DNA from: VAZQ01 sp963758945 | GTDB lineage: Bacteria; Pseudomonadota; Alphaproteobacteria; Rhizobiales; Xanthobacteraceae | Reading direction: 5' to 3' | DNA length: 64,000 nt | NCBI GenBank assembly: GCA_963758945.1 | Contig: CAVWXY010000023.1 | Coordinates: forward strand, 62,001 to 126,000 | Shown here: piece after piece, positions 50,331-58,690 of the stretch | How the letters are laid out: each line of letters begins with the position of its first letter | How positions within the stretch are numbered: the first letter of the stretch is position 1 | Notes under the pieces: generated by a model | What the model saw: only the letters and a program-made list of their open reading frames with translations | Database searches by the model: none | Told to the model about the DNA's origin: nothing | Made by a program: the position numbers and the translations under genes

Positions 50331-50777
50331 TTAAGTCAGCGCGCGCAGGTCTCGCCGCAATCGGTCGGCGCCGGCGCGCGGAAGCAGGCGCTCGATCTCG
50401 GCATGCGTGTGTCGCCAGACGAGCACGGCATGCGCGAGCAGCGCCCGACCCGCCGGCGTCAGCTTCAGCCGGCGGCTGCGCCTGTCGTCAGCATCGATCA
50501 TCACCGTGACGAGGCCGCGCCGCTGCAGCGGCTTGAGCGCGGCAGTGAGCGTCGTACGATCCATAGAGAGCAACGAGGCGATCGAACCGATGCTGGGCGG
50601 CTCAGGCCGATTGAGCGACATCATCATCGAATATTGTCCGCTCGTGAGTCCCAGCGGCCGGAACGCCTCGTCGAAACGCCGCGCCAGCGCCCGCGCGGCG
50701 CGTTGCAGATGAAGACACAAACACGCGTCCCGAACGAAGCGCGTGGTCTCGAACGCAATTTCGGTTGCCTTTGACAT
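50331..50777 (-). CDS. MarR-family transcriptional regulator
   Basis: This 148-residue winged-helix regulator has the family core: RRFDEAFRPLGLTSGQYSMMMSLNRPEPPSIGSIA, the recognition helix with MDRTTLTAALKPLQRRGLV and the wing DADDRRSRRLKLTPAGR. MarR proteins act as dimers, usually repressing themselves and a neighbour and releasing on binding small aromatics or on oxidation. A perfect gttgatatcaac palindrome overlaps its own start region (50789-50800), lying between it and the rightward VOC gene. That arrangement suggests it controls the VOC pair. The ligand is unknown. Confidence 0.88.
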   Translation of the reverse strand: MSKATEIAFETTRFVRDACLCLHLQRAARALARRFDEAFRPLGLTSGQYSMMMSLNRPEPPSIGSIASLLSMDRTTLTAALKPLQRRGLVTVMIDADDRRSRRLKLTPAGRALLAHAVLVWRHTHAEIERLLPRAGADRLRRDLRALT

Positions 50778-50788
50778 GCCATAATTAT

Positions 50789-50800
50789 GTTGATATCAAC
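50789..50800. promoter_or_regulatory. Candidate MarR operator palindrome
   Basis: The perfect 12-bp palindrome gttgatatcaac lies 12 bp upstream of the MarR start and 79 bp upstream of the VOC gene. MarR sites are often of the form TTGATATCAA. Confidence 0.6.
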
Positions 50801-50878
50801 CTATCGTGTCAACCGAACGATCCGCACGCCGGCACGAGCCGCCGATCGCGTATGCAATGCTGACGAGCGAGGGAGCAG

Positions 50879-51376
50879 ATGATGCAGCTGACCGCGCAAA
50901 AGATCACGCCCTGCCTGTGGTTCGATACCCAAGCCGAAGAGGCAGCGAGATACTACGTTTCCGTCTTCAAGAATTCCAAGGTCGGGAAGATCAGCCGCTA
51001 CGGAAAAGAGGGATTCGAGATACACGGGAAGGCGGCGGGAACGGTCATGACCGTGGAGTTCGAGATCGAAGGGCAAAAATTGGTGGCGCTCAACGGCGGC
51101 CCGCATTTCAAGTTCAACGAGGCCGTATCGTTCCAGGTTCACTGCGAGACGCAGCAGGAGATCGATTACTTCTGGAATGCGCTCGCCAAGGGTGGGGAAG
51201 AGGGGCCCTGCGGCTGGCTGAAGGACAAGTTCGGGCTGTCGTGGCAGGTCATCCCGCGCGCGCTGCCCCAGATGCTGATGGACGAAAATTCCGACAAAGC
51301 GCAGCGGGTCATGCGGTCGATGCTGCAGATGCGCAAGATCGACCTCGCAGCCCTGAAGCAGGCGCAAGCCGCCTGA
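50879..51376 (+). CDS. VOC-superfamily protein, PhnB/3-demethylubiquinone-methyltransferase-like (first)
   Basis: This 165-residue protein has the glyoxalase/VOC fold of PF06983-type proteins: KITPCLWFDTQAEEAARYYVSVFKNSKVG near the start, VALNGGPHFKFNEAVSFQV near residue 62 and GWLKDKFGLSWQVIP near residue 111. Such proteins lack the usual full glyoxalase metal set and their roles are mostly unknown. Two ATGs (50879, 50882) are usable. It may be under the MarR regulator. It is followed 45 bp later by a second VOC gene. Confidence 0.85.
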   Translation: MMQLTAQKITPCLWFDTQAEEAARYYVSVFKNSKVGKISRYGKEGFEIHGKAAGTVMTVEFEIEGQKLVALNGGPHFKFNEAVSFQVHCETQQEIDYFWNALAKGGEEGPCGWLKDKFGLSWQVIPRALPQMLMDENSDKAQRVMRSMLQMRKIDLAALKQAQAA

Positions 51377-51421
51377 ATCCCGGTAACGGCAATATCGCAA
51401 CGGAGCTAGAAAGGAGAGACC

Positions 51422-51838
51422 ATGCCAGTGACACCGTATCTGTTCTTCGACGGCCGATGCGAGGAAGCCCTCGCGTTCTACAAGAAGGCCCTCGGCGCCG
51501 AGGTCGGCATGATGATGCGCTTCAAGGAGGCCCCCGAGCAGCCGCCGCCCGGCACAATTCCGCCCGGCAGCGACAACAAGATCATGCACTCGTGCTTTCG
51601 CATCAATGGCGCGGACGTGATGGCGTCAGACGGCTGCGCGCAGAAGGGCCAGCCGAAATTCGAGGGCTTCTCGCTCTCGATCAATGCCAGGGACGAAGCC
51701 GAGGCCGACAGCATGTTCGCGGCGCTCGCCGACGGCGGGCAGGTGCAAATGCCGTTGGGCAAGACGTTCTTCGCCAAGCGCTTCGGCGCGGTCGCCGACC
51801 GCTTCGGCGTGGGCTGGATGATCATCGTGGAGCCATGA
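51422..51838 (+). CDS. VOC-superfamily protein, PhnB-like (second)
   Basis: This 138-residue protein is another PhnB-type VOC member: TPYLFFDGRCEEALAFYKKALGAE at the start, KIMHSCFRINGADVMASDG near residue 57 and RFGVGWMIIVEP at the end. AAAGGAGAG precedes its ATG. It is related to its neighbour at 50879 in fold but not a recent duplicate. The role is unknown. It converges on parC after 51 bp. Confidence 0.88.
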   Translation: MPVTPYLFFDGRCEEALAFYKKALGAEVGMMMRFKEAPEQPPPGTIPPGSDNKIMHSCFRINGADVMASDGCAQKGQPKFEGFSLSINARDEAEADSMFAALADGGQVQMPLGKTFFAKRFGAVADRFGVGWMIIVEP

Positions 51839-51889
51839 GCACCGCGAGCAGATGAGCGCAAGCGAGCGTTGTCCGGGAAACGACCCCGG

Positions 51890-54169
51890 TCAGCGCTCCT
51901 CCCGCGCCCTGCCGTTGGTCGGTGACCGGCTGAAGGTATTGCTGCGGGGGAATCCTTTCGGCGCGAGCCGCCCGGCATCGGAGCGGTTGCCGCGCCAATC
52001 GGCAAGCTCCTTGAGCGTGAGCGAGAAGGCGCGGCCGGCGGTATCGGTCCAGGAGAGCCCCTCCTCCGCCTTGAAGGTCTTGAGATCGGAGAGACTGCCG
52101 TCCTTGTAGCGCTGCAGCCGCACCCCCCGCCCGCGCGTCATCTCCGGCACCTGATCGAGCGGGAAGATCACCATCTTGCGGTTCTCTCCGATCGACGCGA
52201 CGAGTTCGCCCTCCACCACCGCGACGGCGCGCGCTGTGTCCGGCGGCGTGACGTTGAGCACCTGTTTCCCCTTGCGGGTGTTGGCCAGGCATTCGTCCTC
52301 CGGCACCACGAAGCCGCGGCCTTGCGCGCTCGCGACCAGGAACCTGCGCCCGCCCTGGTGGCGGAACACGGCGACCAGGTCGGCCTCCTGCTCCAGATCG
52401 ATGAACAGGCGGACGGGTTCGCCATGACCGCGGCCGCCGGGAAGCTTGGCGGCGTCGAGCGTGTAGAAGCGGCCGTTGGTAGCGAAGACCAGACATTTCG
52501 ACGTGGTTTCGGCAGCGAACGAGAATTTCGGCCCGTCATCAGCCTTGAAGGCGATGCCGGAAAGATCGGCTACGGTACCTCGCAACGCCCGGATCCATCC
52601 CTTCTCCGAGACCACCACGGTGATCGGCTCGCGCTCGACCAGCGCCTCCTCGATCGCTGCTTCGTCATGCTCGGGCGCCTGCGCGAAGGTGGTGCGGCGC
52701 TTGCCCAGCGGCGTCTTGGGTCCGAACTTGGCGCGCACCTCCTTGATCTCGGCGGCGACCTTTTTCCACTGCTCGGGTTCGGATGCGATGAGCTCCTTGA
52801 GCGCCTTGCGCTTGGCGCGCAAATCCTTGTCCTCCCGCTTGATCTCCATCTCCTCGAGCTTGCGGAGATTGCGCAGGCGCATGTTGAGGATGGCGTCGGC
52901 TTGCAGGTCGGAGAGCTTGAAGGTCCTCATCAGGACCGGCTTCGGCTCGTCTTCGTTGCGGATGATCTTGATGACCCGGTCGAGGTTGAGATAGGCGACG
53001 AGATAGCCGCCGAGCACTTCGAGCCGGTGCTCGATCTGGTTGAGGCGGAATCGGGAGCGCCGCAGCAGCACCTCGCGGCGGTGTGCGAGCCACTCCGAGA
53101 GGGCTTCGGCGAGGCCGACGACCTTGGGAATGCGGCCCTTCACCAGCACGTTCATGTTGAGGGGGACGCGGCTTTCGAGCTCGGTGAGCTTGAACAGTGA
53201 TTCCATCAGCAGCGCGGCATCGACGGCGCGCGAGCGCGGCTCGATCACGAGCCGGATGTCCTCGGCCAATTCGTCGCGCACCCCCGCGACCAGCGGCAGC
53301 TTCTTGTCGTTGACCAGCTCGGCCAGCTTTTCCACCAGCCTCCCCTTCTGAACCAGCCAGGGGATCTCGGTGACCACGATCAGATAGGTGCCGCGCCCGG
53401 CATCTTCCTGGTGCCAACGCGCCCGCAACCGGAACGAACCGCGCCCGGTGGCGTAGGCTTCGGCGATGGTCTCGGGCGGATCGACGACAATACCGCCGGT
53501 AGGGAAATCTGGCCCCGCCACGTGCTTCAGAAGCGTGCGGCTGCGAGCGTTGGGCGTCTCGATGAGGTGCAACGCGGCGTCGCAGAGTTCGGCGGCATTG
53601 TGCGGCGGGATCGCCGTCGCCATCCCGACCGCAATGCCCTGCGAGCCATTGGCGAGAAGATTGGGAAACGCGCCCGGCAGCACCACCGGCTCGTTCTCCG
53701 AGCCGTCGTAGGTCGGCCTGAAATCGATCGCATCTTCGTCGATGCCGTCGATCAAAAGGCGCGCGACCTCGGTCAGCCGCGCCTCGGTATAGCGCATGGC
53801 GGCGGGATTATCGCCGTCCACATTGCCGAAATTGCCCTGCCCGTCGACCAGCGGGTAGCGCTGGGCGAAATCCTGAGCCAATCGCACGAGCGCGTCGTAC
53901 ACCGCCTGATCGCCGTGCGGGTGAAACTTGCCGATGACGTCGCCGACAACGCGCGCGCATTTCTTGAAGGCGGCGTCAGGGTCGAGACGCAACAGCCGCA
54001 TCGCGTAGAGGAGCCGCCGGTGGACTGGTTTGAGCCCGTCGCGGGCGTCCGGCAACGCGCGCCCCGTGATGGTCGAGAGCGCGTATTGCAGGTAGCGCTC
54101 CTCCAACGCCGCGCGCAACGCAATCTCTTCGACCTCGCCGTCGCGTGGGGGAATCAGCTGTTTGCCCAT
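51890..54169 (-). CDS. parC: DNA topoisomerase IV subunit A
   Basis: This 759-residue type II topoisomerase subunit decatenates chromosomes with ParE. The catalytic Tyr is in AMRYTEARL (near residue 125), and the C-terminal beta-pinwheel is of the short ParC type (residues about 500-740) rather than the longer GyrA one. At the positions that correspond to E. coli Ser80 and Glu84 the sequence has Gln and Asp (HPHGDQAVYDALVR). parE is not in the window. The ATG at 54169 starts MGKQLIPPRDGE, typical of rhizobial ParC. Confidence 0.93.
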   Translation of the reverse strand: MGKQLIPPRDGEVEEIALRAALEERYLQYALSTITGRALPDARDGLKPVHRRLLYAMRLLRLDPDAAFKKCARVVGDVIGKFHPHGDQAVYDALVRLAQDFAQRYPLVDGQGNFGNVDGDNPAAMRYTEARLTEVARLLIDGIDEDAIDFRPTYDGSENEPVVLPGAFPNLLANGSQGIAVGMATAIPPHNAAELCDAALHLIETPNARSRTLLKHVAGPDFPTGGIVVDPPETIAEAYATGRGSFRLRARWHQEDAGRGTYLIVVTEIPWLVQKGRLVEKLAELVNDKKLPLVAGVRDELAEDIRLVIEPRSRAVDAALLMESLFKLTELESRVPLNMNVLVKGRIPKVVGLAEALSEWLAHRREVLLRRSRFRLNQIEHRLEVLGGYLVAYLNLDRVIKIIRNEDEPKPVLMRTFKLSDLQADAILNMRLRNLRKLEEMEIKREDKDLRAKRKALKELIASEPEQWKKVAAEIKEVRAKFGPKTPLGKRRTTFAQAPEHDEAAIEEALVEREPITVVVSEKGWIRALRGTVADLSGIAFKADDGPKFSFAAETTSKCLVFATNGRFYTLDAAKLPGGRGHGEPVRLFIDLEQEADLVAVFRHQGGRRFLVASAQGRGFVVPEDECLANTRKGKQVLNVTPPDTARAVAVVEGELVASIGENRKMVIFPLDQVPEMTRGRGVRLQRYKDGSLSDLKTFKAEEGLSWTDTAGRAFSLTLKELADWRGNRSDAGRLAPKGFPRSNTFSRSPTNGRAREER

Positions 54170-54411
54170 GGAGAAAAGTTAATGCGCCGACACGCGATGA
54201 ACAAGCGATGAATGCGTTGGCCACGCGCTGTTCTGATTGCAGCGCTTAGATTTCGGCGCAATGGCGTTTGTCGTCGCGGCAGGGGCGAGCCGGTCGACCG
54301 AGGACCACGCGCCGCCACGGGTTCAATCGCGGATGCGGCGTCGCGGTCGCCAAACGTCCAGACCGTGGGGGACGTTTCATCCGCGCCTCCCGACAGACAA
54401 GGAGAGTCAAC

Positions 54412-54612
54412 ATGCGTGCAATCTTCGTCCCAGCCCTCGTGGCTTTGGGCATCGGCCTTGCCAGCGCCTCGCCGGCGCCGGCCGCGCCTGCCAACGGCGA
54501 GGCGATCGCCATGGCAGCCGGGTTCAATCAGGGGATCGAACCGGTGTACTGGCGCCGCTACCACCATTGGCACTGGCGGTGGCATCGCTATCGGCGTCAC
54601 TGGTGGTGGTGA
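54412..54612 (+). CDS. Small secreted His/Trp/Arg-rich protein
   Basis: This 66-residue protein has a clear Sec signal peptide (IFVPALVALGIGLASASPAPA, cleavage near residue 25) and a mature part of about 40 residues that ends in a dense run of His, Trp, Arg and Tyr (WRRYHHWHWRWHRYRRHWWW). AAGGAGAG precedes the ATG. Short proteins with such tails occur in Bradyrhizobium-type genomes; function unknown. The tail could bind metal or haem, or contact membranes or peptidoglycan; none is shown. A strong terminator follows. Confidence 0.7.
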   Translation: MRAIFVPALVALGIGLASASPAPAAPANGEAIAMAAGFNQGIEPVYWRRYHHWHWRWHRYRRHWWW

Positions 54613-54621
54613 CGACCCACA

Positions 54622-54655
54622 ACGGGCCGGGCGACCGGAAAGGCGCCCGGCCCGT
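54622..54655. terminator. Bidirectional terminator between the miniprotein gene and recO
   Basis: A perfect 12-bp GC-rich stem (acgggccgggcg at 54622-54633 with its complement at 54644-54655) lies between convergent genes and is followed on the plus strand by tttcgtct. A good candidate for ending transcription from both sides. Confidence 0.75.
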
Positions 54656-54660
54656 TTCGT

Positions 54661-55399
54661 CTATCCCGCCGCCATCGCGCCGCGCCGGAGCGCGGCGATG
54701 AAATTCTCACGCGCGTCGGGCAAGCCGAGCCCGCGGGGTTCGAACACGTGCCGCAGCAGGAAGAAGCCGGTCAGCGCGAACCCATCGACGATGCCCTGCG
54801 GCGCGGGCTCCTCTGCGCACGGCTCGCGGAGAAAGGGCGGCAGCACCAGCAGCTTGTCCTTCCACGGTTCGCCCGCCCGCCGCGACACCGCCCGTCCAGA
54901 TTTCGGCGACACATAGACGAGATCGTCGTCTCGTCCGGTCGCCGCGCAGGTCGCGAGATCGAGACCGAAACCGAGCTCACCGAGCAGCAAAAGTTCGAAC
55001 CGCACGATGTCGGGACCGGCGCGGCGGAGGTCGAGGAGGCCGTCGAGCACCTCGTCGAGCGCGATATGGATGTGCGGATGCGGGTCGCGCTCCGGCAGCA
55101 GACGGCAGAGCTCGGCCAGATGAGTCACTCCGTAGAGGGCATGGGGGACGAGCAGGAAGGACGCCGCGCGCGAAGTCGAGACCTTCGACCGCGTAGTGAC
55201 CGAGATGCTCCTCCAGTCGCGCTCGCCACGTGGAAATAATGCGATTGCCGGGCTGCAGCACCGCTCGCAGTCGCGGCCCCGCCCCTCCTCGGACCAGGCC
55301 GAGATGGCGCCCGTGGGCGCGCGTCAGCAGTTCGAGGATGGCATTGGCTTCCCCGTGGCGTCTGATGCCGAGCACGATGCCTTCATCGCTCCATTGCAT
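54661..55399 (-). pseudogene. recO: DNA repair protein RecO, interrupted by a one-base frameshift
   Basis: Two overlapping frames together make a RecO of about 246 residues. The first part (MQWSDEGIVLGIRRHGEANAILELLTRAHGRH in outline) is the OB-fold region and reads well to HYAVEGLDF; the frame then breaks at a GC-rich run near 55162-55172. Dropping one base restores ARASFLLVPHALYGVTHLAEL and reads on to the end. The total, 739 bp, is one more than a multiple of three. RecO loads RecA with RecF and RecR. It sits just after era in the standard rhizobial order. The break may be a sequencing error or a real loss. Confidence 0.85.
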
Positions 55400-55401
55400 C
55401 G

Positions 55402-56394
55402 CTATTCCTTCGGAAATTCCAACCCCATTCCGCGATAGCGCTCCGGGTCGTCGCCCCAGCCTTCGCGCACCTTCACGAACAGGAACAAGTGCACCGGAGC
55501 CTCGATCATCGCGGCGATCTCGCGACGGGCCTCGGCCCCGATCGTTTTGATGGTGTGGCCGGACTTGCCGAGCACGATCTTGCGCTGGCTTTCACGCTCG
55601 ACATAGATCGTCTGCTCGATTCGGATCGATCCATCCTTGCGCGGCTCCCATGCATCCGTCTCGACCATGGATTGATACGGGAGCTCCTGATGCAGGCGCA
55701 AATAGAGCTTCTCGCGCGTGATCTCGGCCGCCAACCAGCGCAGCGGCGCGTCCGTCATCTGATCCTCGGGATAGTGCCAGGGCCCCTCCGGCACATGCGC
55801 GGCAAGCCAGCCTCTGAGATCAGCGACGCCGTCACCGGTGAGCGCCGAGATCATGAAGGTGGCCGCGAACTCCACCCGCTCGTTGGCGTGCTTGGCGATG
55901 GCGAGCAAGACGGACTTCTCGACCAGATCGATCTTGTTGATGAGGAGGATCTTGCGCCCGCCAACCTCGGCGAGGCGATCGAGGATCGCATCCGCTTCCT
56001 CGTCGAGGCCGCGCCTGGCGTCGACCAACACGCCCACGATGTCGGCGTCGTGCGCGCCCGCCCAGGCATGCGTGACCATGGCGCGGTCGAGCCGGCGCCT
56101 GGGCGCGAAAATTCCGGGCGTGTCGACGAAGATAAGCTGCGAGCAACCCGCGCTGGCGATGCCGCGCAGGAGCGCACGCGTCGTCTGCACCTTGTGGGAC
56201 ACGATCGCCACCTTGCTGCCGACGAACGCGTTGATCAGCGTCGACTTGCCGACATTGGGCGCGCCGATCAGCGCGATGAATCCGCAACGCGTGTTGTCCG
56301 CCGCGTCAACCCGATCGTGCGGCGAGCTTGCCGCCGGAGACTCCCTGTTCTTGCGCTCCGGCGCCGCGCGCCGGCGACGTTTCGCCTCAGCCAT
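55402..56394 (-). CDS. era: Ribosome-assembly GTPase Era
   Basis: This 330-residue GTPase binds 16S rRNA and helps 30S assembly. The G1 motif GAPNVGKSTLIN is near residue 45, G3 is DTPG and G4 is NKID; the KH domain with KIVLGKSGHTIKTIGAEARREI follows near residue 270. An N-terminal basic extension (about 35 residues) precedes the GTPase part. The ATG at 56394 overlaps the rnc stop by eight bases, so era is translationally coupled to rnc; a GTG six bases earlier is possible. recO follows by two bases. Confidence 0.95.
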   Translation of the reverse strand: MAEAKRRRRAAPERKNRESPAASSPHDRVDAADNTRCGFIALIGAPNVGKSTLINAFVGSKVAIVSHKVQTTRALLRGIASAGCSQLIFVDTPGIFAPRRRLDRAMVTHAWAGAHDADIVGVLVDARRGLDEEADAILDRLAEVGGRKILLINKIDLVEKSVLLAIAKHANERVEFAATFMISALTGDGVADLRGWLAAHVPEGPWHYPEDQMTDAPLRWLAAEITREKLYLRLHQELPYQSMVETDAWEPRKDGSIRIEQTIYVERESQRKIVLGKSGHTIKTIGAEARREIAAMIEAPVHLFLFVKVREGWGDDPERYRGMGLEFPKE

Positions 56395-57217
56395 CTGCAC
56401 GGTCCGCCTTGACCCCGGCGCGGGTCAGCATGGCGGCCGCCGCAGCCTGCTCGGCGGCGCGTTTCGAGCGGCCGAGCCCCTCAGCCGGTGCGAGGTGGGG
56501 AAGCTCGACGGTCACGCGGAATTCCGGATCGTGGTCAGGACCCTTGCGCTCGACCTCCCGATAGGCCGGCGTCGGCAGGCCGCGCGCCTGCGCCCACTCC
56601 TGCAGCACGGTCTTCGAATCACGCAGCGGCCGCGCCGGGGTGCGCATGCGTTCGCTCCAAAGCCGTTCGATCAGCGCCGCCGCGGCCGGGTATCCACCGT
56701 CGACGAACACCGCGCCGATCAGCGCCTCGCAGACGTCGGCCAGGATGGCGGTACGGCCGCGCCCGCCGGCATTGACCTCCGATGCACCCAGCCTGATTGC
56801 CGCGCCGAGGTCGATCATGCGCCCGACATCGGCGCAGGCCTCCTTGCGCACGAGGTCGGCGAGGCGACGAGACATTTCCCCTTCATCCGCCTTCGAGAAG
56901 GCACGAAACAGCATGTCCGACACCACCAGACCCAGCACATGATCGCCGAGAAACTCGAGACGCTGGTAGGAGCCGGCACGGTTGCGCGCGCCGCTCAGTG
57001 CGGAAATGTGGGTAAGCGCCTGTTCGAGCAGAGCCGGATTGTTGAAGCGATAGCCGATGCGCTCCTCGAAATCGGCTGGGCGGCGGCGGCGGCGCTTGGT
57101 TTCCTTTGCCGCGGCCTTCGGTATCTTCTCGCGGGAGGCTGGGTCGGCCGGCTTGCCGTCCGTCCCGGGGTCGGGCGCTTCAATGGCTGCCGATTCGCCT
57201 ATTCGCCCGCGGCTCAT
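56387..57217 (-). CDS. rnc: Ribonuclease III
   Basis: This 276-residue endonuclease cuts double-stranded RNA in rRNA processing and mRNA decay. The signature RLEFLGDHVLGLVVSDMLF (near residue 88) and the second acidic cluster DVCEALIGAVFVDGGY hold the metal ligands; a double-stranded-RNA-binding domain occupies the last 75 residues (SKTVLQEWAQARGLP). A basic tail of about 45 residues precedes the catalytic part. Its start overlaps the lepB stop by four bases (ATGA), and its stop overlaps era, so lepB-rnc-era are one operon. Confidence 0.95.
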   Translation of the reverse strand: MSRGRIGESAAIEAPDPGTDGKPADPASREKIPKAAAKETKRRRRRPADFEERIGYRFNNPALLEQALTHISALSGARNRAGSYQRLEFLGDHVLGLVVSDMLFRAFSKADEGEMSRRLADLVRKEACADVGRMIDLGAAIRLGASEVNAGGRGRTAILADVCEALIGAVFVDGGYPAAAALIERLWSERMRTPARPLRDSKTVLQEWAQARGLPTPAYREVERKGPDHDPEFRVTVELPHLAPAEGLGRSKRAAEQAAAAAMLTRAGVKADRADG

Positions 57218-57969
57218 CTTACGATCGTGAACAGCCTATTCCAACGCACGGACCACGGCCAGCGCCACACCATCCAGGCGTGCTCCCCTTCGTGAATGGA
57301 GAAGAAAATGATCTGGGCGCGGCCGATGATGTTCTCGAACGGCACATAGCCGACCTGACTAAGCACGCGGCTGTCGGTGGAATTGTCGCGGTTGTCGCCC
57401 ATCATGAAAAAATGCCCGGCGGGCACCTGATAGACCGGCGTGTTGTCGTAGAAGCCGTTGTCGACGAGGTCGAGCGTCGTGTAGCTGACGCCGTTCGGCA
57501 AGGTCTCACGCCAACGCTTGACCCGGGTCGGGCGCGCGCCCTCCCCGCTCTCGACGAAATCCTCGATGCGCTCGCGCTTCACCGGCTCGCCATTGATGTG
57601 AAGCACCCCGTCGATCATCTGGATGCGGTCACCGGGCAGGCCGATCACACGCTTGATGTAGTCGGTCGAGTTGTCCTTCGGCAGCCGGAACACGACAACG
57701 TCGCCGCGATTGGGCTGCGACGCCCAGATGCGGCCTGAGAACAGCGGCGGGGAGAATGGCAGCGAATAGTGACTGTAGCCGTAGGAATATTTCGATACGA
57801 AGAGGTAGTCGCCGACGAGCAGTGTCTCCTTCATCGAGCCGGACGGAATATTGAACGGCTGGAACAGGAAAGTGCGGATGACCAGCGCTATGATAAGGGC
57901 GTGAAAGATGACGCGCCCGGTTTCGGCAATACCGCCCTCTTTTCTCTTTGCTCCCGAAGTCACGCTCAT
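57214..57969 (-). CDS. lepB: Signal peptidase I
   Basis: This 251-residue membrane protease removes Sec and Tat signal peptides. The catalytic Ser is in NIPSGSMKETLLVGD (near residue 44) and the general-base Lys in DYIKRVIGLPGD (near residue 106); box E is FMMGDNRDNSTDSR. One N-terminal span (VIFHALIIALVIRTFLF) anchors it. It stands first in lepB-rnc-era, as in other rhizobia. It is separated from acpS by a 310-bp gap. Confidence 0.95.
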   Translation of the reverse strand: MSVTSGAKRKEGGIAETGRVIFHALIIALVIRTFLFQPFNIPSGSMKETLLVGDYLFVSKYSYGYSHYSLPFSPPLFSGRIWASQPNRGDVVVFRLPKDNSTDYIKRVIGLPGDRIQMIDGVLHINGEPVKRERIEDFVESGEGARPTRVKRWRETLPNGVSYTTLDLVDNGFYDNTPVYQVPAGHFFMMGDNRDNSTDSRVLSQVGYVPFENIIGRAQIIFFSIHEGEHAWMVWRWPWSVRWNRLFTIVR

Positions 57970-58279
57970 CTGCCTCTGGTCCTTCTCGTGCCGCGCGCCC
58001 CGCGACGCCGCCGAGTTGGCGACCCCGTCCGCTGATCCATGAAAATCACTGCATCTTCAGCGTGTTAATCCATCGCGCTGCACGGGCTGCGCCGCCCCGC
58101 GCACCCGTTGCAACCGCGTCCTTGTAGCCGCTCGCAGGCAAAGGCGCAAACATGGCGGATATGGGTCTCTGCGAGATCGTGCCTGCAATCGTCATCGGCT
58201 CGTCGCAGGCCGCTCGCGGCCACGCGATCTGCGCGCCGCCAGAACGATCGGAACCCGCTACCTGATCGCGCTCGGATCA
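57970..58279. other. Intergenic region, 310 bp, between acpS and lepB
   Basis: The usual rhizobial order has acpS followed closely by lepB; here 310 bp lie between them. I see no supported gene, and reading frames in it lack family features. It presumably carries the lepB promoter. Confidence 0.5.
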
Positions 58280-58690
58280 CTATGCGGAGGACGCGCGCGG
58301 GACCGCCGAGATCACCACCAGCGCCTGTGCCATGGGACCCTCGTCGGTGATAGTCAGATCAATGCGCGGCTCACAGCCCGGCGGCGTAATCGCGTTGAGC
58401 CGCGCGAGCGCGCCTCCGCTGAGTTCCATTGTCGGGCGCCCGGACGGCAGATTGACCACCCCCATGTCGCGCCAGAACACACCCGCGCGCAGGCCGGTTC
58501 CTAGCGCCTTGGCACAGGCCTCCTTGGCCGCGAAGCGCTTGGCATAGGTTTCCGCCCTGCGGACGCGGCCTTCGGCCTTCGCCCGCTCGGTCGCGGTGAA
58601 AATGCGTGCCAGGAAGCGCTCGCCGTGCCGCTCGATGGTTCGCTCGACGCGGCGCACATCGATGAGATCGGAACCGATCCCGAGGATCAT
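58280..58690 (-). CDS. acpS: Holo-[acyl-carrier-protein] synthase
   Basis: This 136-residue enzyme moves 4'-phosphopantetheine from CoA to a Ser of acyl carrier protein. The motifs are GIGSDLIDVRRVE near the start and YAKRFAAKEACAKALGTGL near residue 50, with the Mg ligands Asp and Glu. The ATG at 58690 overlaps the pdxJ stop by four bases (ATGA), so the two are coupled. It ends 310 bp ahead of lepB. Confidence 0.94.
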   Translation of the reverse strand: MILGIGSDLIDVRRVERTIERHGERFLARIFTATERAKAEGRVRRAETYAKRFAAKEACAKALGTGLRAGVFWRDMGVVNLPSGRPTMELSGGALARLNAITPPGCEPRIDLTITDEGPMAQALVVISAVPRASSA

